The notes beneath the pieces are model-generated. The model saw nothing but the letters and a program-made list of their open reading frames with translations, ran no database searches and was not told the origin of the DNA. Made by a program: the position numbers and the translations under genes. From assembly GCA_002685655.1 (NCBI GenBank), contig NYXM01000173.1, positions 1-7,605 of the forward strand: a DNA stretch of 7,605 nt, read 5' to 3'. Below are positions 5,890 to 7,605 of this stretch, piece by piece (within the stretch, counting starts at the first letter, position 1; every line of letters begins with the position of its first letter). The stretch comes from Planctomycetaceae bacterium. GTDB lineage: Bacteria; Planctomycetota; Planctomycetia; Pirellulales; Pirellulaceae.

Positions 5890-5936
5890 GACTGTCGCAA
5901 CGCAAATCCCAACCACCAACCAAACGGAGAACACGC

Positions 5937-6164
5937 ATGAACGACCGCAAGAGCAAGAAGCCGCAACTGACCGCCGAGGCCGCTTACGAGAACGCCCACC
6001 TGGTCGCGCAAGACCTGGTCCAGCGCATCGGCGAGCTGCTTTTCGACCTGCCCGCGCCCGGCAACGACGAGCACCCGATCAACTGGGCCGACGTCGGAAG
6101 CGTCAACGAAGTCAACAACCGCCTTTCCTCGATCGTCGCCTTCCTCGAAGGCACGGAAGAGTAA
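5937..6164 (+). CDS. Hypothetical protein (75 aa), first gene of plus-strand row
   Basis: The protein begins MNDRKSKKPQLTAEAAYENA and is basic at the start and acidic at the end (VAFLEGTEE). Residues 12-38 (TAEAAYENAHLVAQDLVQRIGELLFDL) should form a long amphipathic helix. A Pro/Gly-rich turn follows, then INWADVGSVNEVNNRLSSIV (48-67), a second helical segment. It could be a two-helix dimerising or protein-binding module. No family is recognised with confidence and no cysteine or membrane segment is present. GGAG lies seven bases before the ATG, so the start is well supported. The gene follows the 38-bp promoter-like element by 47 bp and is 33 bp from the next gene, so the row is probably one transcript. 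Confidence 0.75.
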   Translation: MNDRKSKKPQLTAEAAYENAHLVAQDLVQRIGELLFDLPAPGNDEHPINWADVGSVNEVNNRLSSIVAFLEGTEE

Positions 6165-6197
6165 CCAACGCCTCCAACCACGAAAGGGAGCCCCACC

Positions 6198-6461
6198 ATG
6201 ACCATCAACGAAATGATCGAACGCCTGGAAGAGTACCGCGACACAATTGGTGGCGACGCGGAAATTCGCCTGATGACGCAAAGCAACTGGCCGTTTGAAA
6301 ACGACATCTTCGGCCTCGCATCGGGAGAAGAGATCAACGACGCCGCTGATGACCAAGAGCCGAACGACGACGGAGATGTGGACGCGGATCAGGTGATCTA
6401 CATCTGCGAAGGCCAGCAGCTTTGCTACGGAACGAAGCGAGCCTGGGATGTTGCGTACTAA
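6198..6461 (+). CDS. Acidic hypothetical protein (87 aa)
   Basis: Strongly acidic protein. The N-terminus MTINEMIERLEEYRDTIGGD is a helix followed by AEIRLMTQSNWPFENDIFGL (21-40), a strand-rich conserved-looking segment. Then comes a long Asp/Glu/Asn stretch (44-64, including DDQEPNDDGDVDAD), and VIYICEGQQLCYGTKRAWDV near the end. Proteins with this MIERLEEYR...GGDAE.R.MTQ..WPFE layout are, to my recollection, common small unknowns in planctomycete and phage genomes; their function is not known to me. The acidity and size could suit a DNA-mimic or inhibitor protein, but that is only a possibility. AGGGAG about eight bases before the ATG supports the start. Confidence 0.78.
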   Translation: MTINEMIERLEEYRDTIGGDAEIRLMTQSNWPFENDIFGLASGEEINDAADDQEPNDDGDVDADQVIYICEGQQLCYGTKRAWDVAY

Positions 6462-6468
6462 AGCCGAA

Positions 6469-6484
6469 ACGCCCACGCGGGCGT
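6469..6484. repeat. Short hairpin after the acidic protein gene
   Basis: ACGCCC and GGGCGT pair around ACGC, seven bases after the stop of the 87-aa gene. A second small stem, CGGGT-GGT-ACCCG, follows at about 6490. There is no T-run. It may slow transcription or protect the mRNA end inside the row, or have no role. Confidence 0.3.
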
Positions 6485-6557
6485 CGCGACGGGTGGTACC
6501 CGCCGCCTGATGATGGCAGCCGAACCATCGCGAACGATTTTCACAAGGAGCCAGATC

Positions 6558-6908
6558 ATGGCGACCAAGAAGACCACGACGAAGAAGACCACGACCGCGA
6601 AGAAGGCCTCGGGTGCGAAGGCCGTCACCAAGAAGGCCGCGCCGAAGAAGAAAGCGTCGCCGAAGGCCAAGACGGCCGACAAGCTCAGCGCCCTGGACGC
6701 TGCGGCCAAGGTGCTGGCCGAGGCGGGTGAGCCGCTCAATACCAAGCAGATGGTCGAGGCGATGGCGGCAAAAGGCTACTGGAAGTCGCCGGGCGGTGCC
6801 ACGCCGCATGCGACGCTGTACTCCGCGATCACGCGCGAGATCAACAACAAGGGAAACGAGGCCCGCTTCAAGAAGACAGATCGCGGCCACTTCACTACGA
6901 ACAGCTAA
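6558..6908 (+). CDS. Histone H1-like tail fused to HARE-HTH winged-helix domain (116 aa)
   Basis: Residues 1-40 are a Lys/Ala/Thr-rich tail (MATKKTTTKKTTTAKKASGA and more of the same) like the C-terminal tail of histone H1 and bacterial H1-like proteins; it should bind DNA nonspecifically. Residues 44-116 match the HARE-HTH winged-helix fold: SALDAAAKVLAEAGEPLNTK, then QMVEAMAAKGYWKSPGGATP, HATLYSAITREINNKG and a final FKKTDRGHFTTN strand. In known proteins this domain (as in the RNA polymerase delta subunit, HB1 and ASXL) links DNA or chromatin to regulation. I infer a nucleoid-type or transcription regulator. ATG at 6558 is chosen because AAGGAG lies seven bases upstream; an earlier in-frame ATG at 6510 lacks one. 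It sits 12 bp before the next gene, and their ribosome-site leaders are nearly identical. Confidence 0.88.
   Translation: MATKKTTTKKTTTAKKASGAKAVTKKAAPKKKASPKAKTADKLSALDAAAKVLAEAGEPLNTKQMVEAMAAKGYWKSPGGATPHATLYSAITREINNKGNEARFKKTDRGHFTTNS
6567..6596 (+). repeat. 15-bp tandem repeat encoding KKTTT twice
   Basis: Two adjacent copies of AAGAAGACCACGAC plus one base (6567-6581 and 6582-6596) differ only at the last base. They encode KKTTT-KKTTT in the basic tail. Slippage here would change tail length in frame. Confidence 0.7.
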
Positions 6909-6920
6909 CGGAGCCTGATC

Positions 6921-7133
6921 ATGAAACTCAAAGATGTCACCATTGGTGGTCGCTATCGCGCACGCGTGTCGGGCGCGATGACGACGGTCCGCGTGTTGGA
7001 CCTGAAGGAGAGTTCGACGTTTGGCGGCCGCTTCCGAACCACGATCGTTGCGGTCAACGAGACGACCGGTCGGCAGATCACAATCCGCTCGGCGCAGCGT
7101 CTGCGACCGCTCTGCCCACAACGCGACGCCTGA
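6921..7133 (+). CDS. Small basic beta-rich hypothetical protein (70 aa)
   Basis: The protein begins MKLKDVTIGGRYRARVSGAM and continues with alternating strands (TTVRVLDLKE; GRFRTTIVAVNETTGRQITI) and an arginine-rich end (RSAQRLRPLCPQRDA). The VxxGGRYRARVSG opening, a variable loop and a TxGRxITxRSAxxLRP ending suggest a small SH3-like barrel that may bind nucleic acid or protein. I know similar short proteins only as unknowns in planctomycete genomes. The GGAG-containing leader before the ATG is nearly the same as that of the HARE-HTH gene (GGAGCC, A or T, GATC, ATG). It is the last gene before a strong hairpin, so it probably ends the transcription unit. Confidence 0.75.
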   Translation: MKLKDVTIGGRYRARVSGAMTTVRVLDLKESSTFGGRFRTTIVAVNETTGRQITIRSAQRLRPLCPQRDA

Positions 7134-7162
7134 GCAATCCGTAGGCACCAACGTCGTGCCCA

Positions 7163-7187
7163 CAAACGCCGCGTCTCGCGGCGTTTG
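7163..7187. terminator. Terminator-like hairpin ending the plus-strand row
   Basis: CAAACGCCGCG (7163-7173) and CGCGGCGTTTG (7177-7187) pair perfectly over 11 bp around a TCT loop, 30 bp after the stop at 7133. Only a TTT within the stem and no true T-run follows, so intrinsic termination is plausible but not textbook. The next gene has its own promoter-like element, consistent with a transcription boundary here. Confidence 0.55.
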
Positions 7188-7329
7188 CTCGTGGCTGGGA
7201 TCGTCTGCGACCGCCGCCAGCCCACCGCGACACGGCGCAAACGTCGCCGCCGGGGAAAGGCGGTGAACGAAATGGCTCGTGCGTTGGTCAACATTGGGCG
7301 TCGAAAAGATTCCCGTGGAATCCTCGATC

Positions 7330-7367
7330 GAGCGCTTGATGTTTGTTGCGAATGATGGCTCATGTGT
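7330..7367 (+). promoter_or_regulatory. 38-bp repeated promoter-like element, copy 2
   Basis: Same element as 5852-5889, with 32 of 38 bases identical. The first 13 bases and the last 13 (ATGGCTCATGTGT) are unchanged and spacing is identical. It lies 42 bp before the ATG at 7410. The fixed spacing to both downstream genes, and its position after a terminator-like hairpin, support a promoter or promoter/operator role. TTGATG is again the -35-like box. Confidence 0.55.
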
Positions 7368-7409
7368 TGTCGTCGCGTTGATCCCGCATCCCGTACCCAT
7401 TGGAGCACC

Positions 7410-7605
7410 ATGATGACCACCTACTACGTCGCCACTCTTGCCTGCTACGTACTGGTCGAAGCAGAAGACGAAACGCAAGCCCGCGAGAAAGGCCACGACG
7501 CGTTGCGCGATCTGTATGCAGAACTGCGGCAGCGGCAGAGCAAGGAAGTGCCGATCGAGATCCGCACCATTCGCGAGGCAAACGAGGATGAAAACGTACA
7601 TTGGA
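7410..7605 (+). CDS. Hypothetical protein, partial (at least 65 aa; C-terminus outside window)
   Basis: An open frame from ATG 7410 (or the adjacent ATG 7413) runs to the window edge: 65 codons plus one base. GGAG at 7402-7405 is four bases before the first ATG and seven before the second, so 7413 is the more likely start. The protein begins MMTTYYVATLACYVLVEAED, followed by ETQAREKGHDALRDLYAELR (21-40), a clear helix, and a strand PIEIRTIREANEDE (48-61). A strand, a helix rich in Glu/Arg and a second strand suggest a small alpha/beta fold. I recall this YYVATLA.YVLVEA..E..AR...ALRDLYA pattern as a recurring unknown in planctomycete genomes. It lies 42 bp after the second 38-bp element and so is probably the first gene of a new unit. 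Confidence 0.75.
   Translation, partial: MMTTYYVATLACYVLVEAEDETQAREKGHDALRDLYAELRQRQSKEVPIEIRTIREANEDENVHW

Larger units (their letters stand above)
5690..5936. other. Divergent control region between packaging genes and plus-strand genes
   Basis: This 247-bp gap holds no convincing gene. It contains a 9-bp perfect inverted repeat (5720-5747), a 6-bp hairpin GGCCCA-ATC-TGGGCC (5797-5811) without a T-run, and the left copy of a 38-bp repeated element (5852-5889) facing the plus-strand genes. I could not identify a convincing promoter for the minus-strand packaging operon, though one must lie here or it is read from elsewhere. Confidence 0.6.
7134..7409. other. Spacer between the plus-strand row and the last small gene
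   Basis: This 276-bp region holds no supported gene. It contains an 11-bp-stem hairpin (7163-7187), a small 5-bp stem GGCAC/GTGCC just before it (7144-7160), a GC-rich stem CCGCC-GGGGAAA-GGCGG (7247-7263) and the right copy of the 38-bp element (7330-7367). A 27-codon frame from ATG 7271 runs across the element and is not called. Confidence 0.6.

Noticed and set aside
6510..6557. An upstream ATG extending the HARE-HTH protein by 16 residues
   Set aside because: No ribosome site precedes it, while AAGGAG is correctly placed for ATG 6558, where the lysine-rich tail begins.
5679..7601. A 640-codon open frame on the minus strand
   Set aside because: It runs antisense to five well-supported plus-strand genes with good ribosome sites. 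Its Leu/Arg/Gly-rich low-complexity stretch is the mirror of the lysine-rich tail, and it shows no recognisable domain or ribosome site.
1..7605. Search for CRISPR arrays, tRNA genes, insertion sequences and integrase
   Set aside because: I saw no regular repeat-spacer pattern, no convincing cloverleaf or T-loop motif, no transposase and no integrase-like frame on either strand; this was by eye only.

Overview
The window reads as the packaging/head end of a tailed (siphovirus-type) phage or prophage. The host is probably a member of the Planctomycetota. That host guess is inference: it rests on GC-rich sequence with very regular GGAG ribosome sites, and on several small plus-strand proteins of types I associate with planctomycete genomes and their prophages (a lysine-rich H1-like tail joined to a HARE-HTH domain, and short MTIN.MIERLEEYRD and MMTTYYVATLACYVLVE proteins). 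No integrase, tRNA, rRNA or CRISPR array is visible, so the window itself does not tell prophage from free phage.

Layout. Two gene sets diverge from a control region at about 5690-5936. Leftward (minus strand): a 68-aa small terminase-like protein (5483-5689); a 1150-aa terminase large subunit precursor (2041-5493) interrupted inside its Walker A loop by a 395-aa intein (3829-5013); a 65-aa zinc ribbon protein (1847-2044); a 65-aa protein in the position of lambda gpW (856-1053); and a lambda-type portal protein that runs off the left edge (1-854). This is the lambda-like order terS-terL-connector-portal. Between the zinc ribbon and the gpW-position gene sits about 790 bp of unrelated DNA. 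It carries an opposite-strand (plus) hydrophobic membrane protein (1354-1737), preceded by a possible 51-aa ORF (1186-1341), and its ends are marked by a 10-bp direct repeat. It looks like a moron-type insertion.

Rightward (plus strand): four small genes in a tight row (5937-7133): two acidic/helical unknowns, the H1-like/HARE-HTH protein and a small basic beta-rich protein. A strong hairpin (7163-7187) follows, then a fifth small gene (from 7410) that leaves the window. A 38-bp element, 32 of 38 bases identical between copies, occurs about 45 bp upstream of the first gene of each plus-strand unit (5852-5889 and 7330-7367). It is the best candidate for a shared phage promoter or operator.

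How it fits together: the minus-strand proteins recognise, cut and translocate DNA into the prohead through the portal. TerL cannot have a working ATPase P-loop until the intein is removed, so packaging depends on splicing. The intein carries the class 3 signature (Ala at position 1; Trp, Cys and Thr triplet) and an intact two-motif LAGLIDADG homing endonuclease. The plus-strand genes look like accessory or regulatory functions under a separate promoter family.
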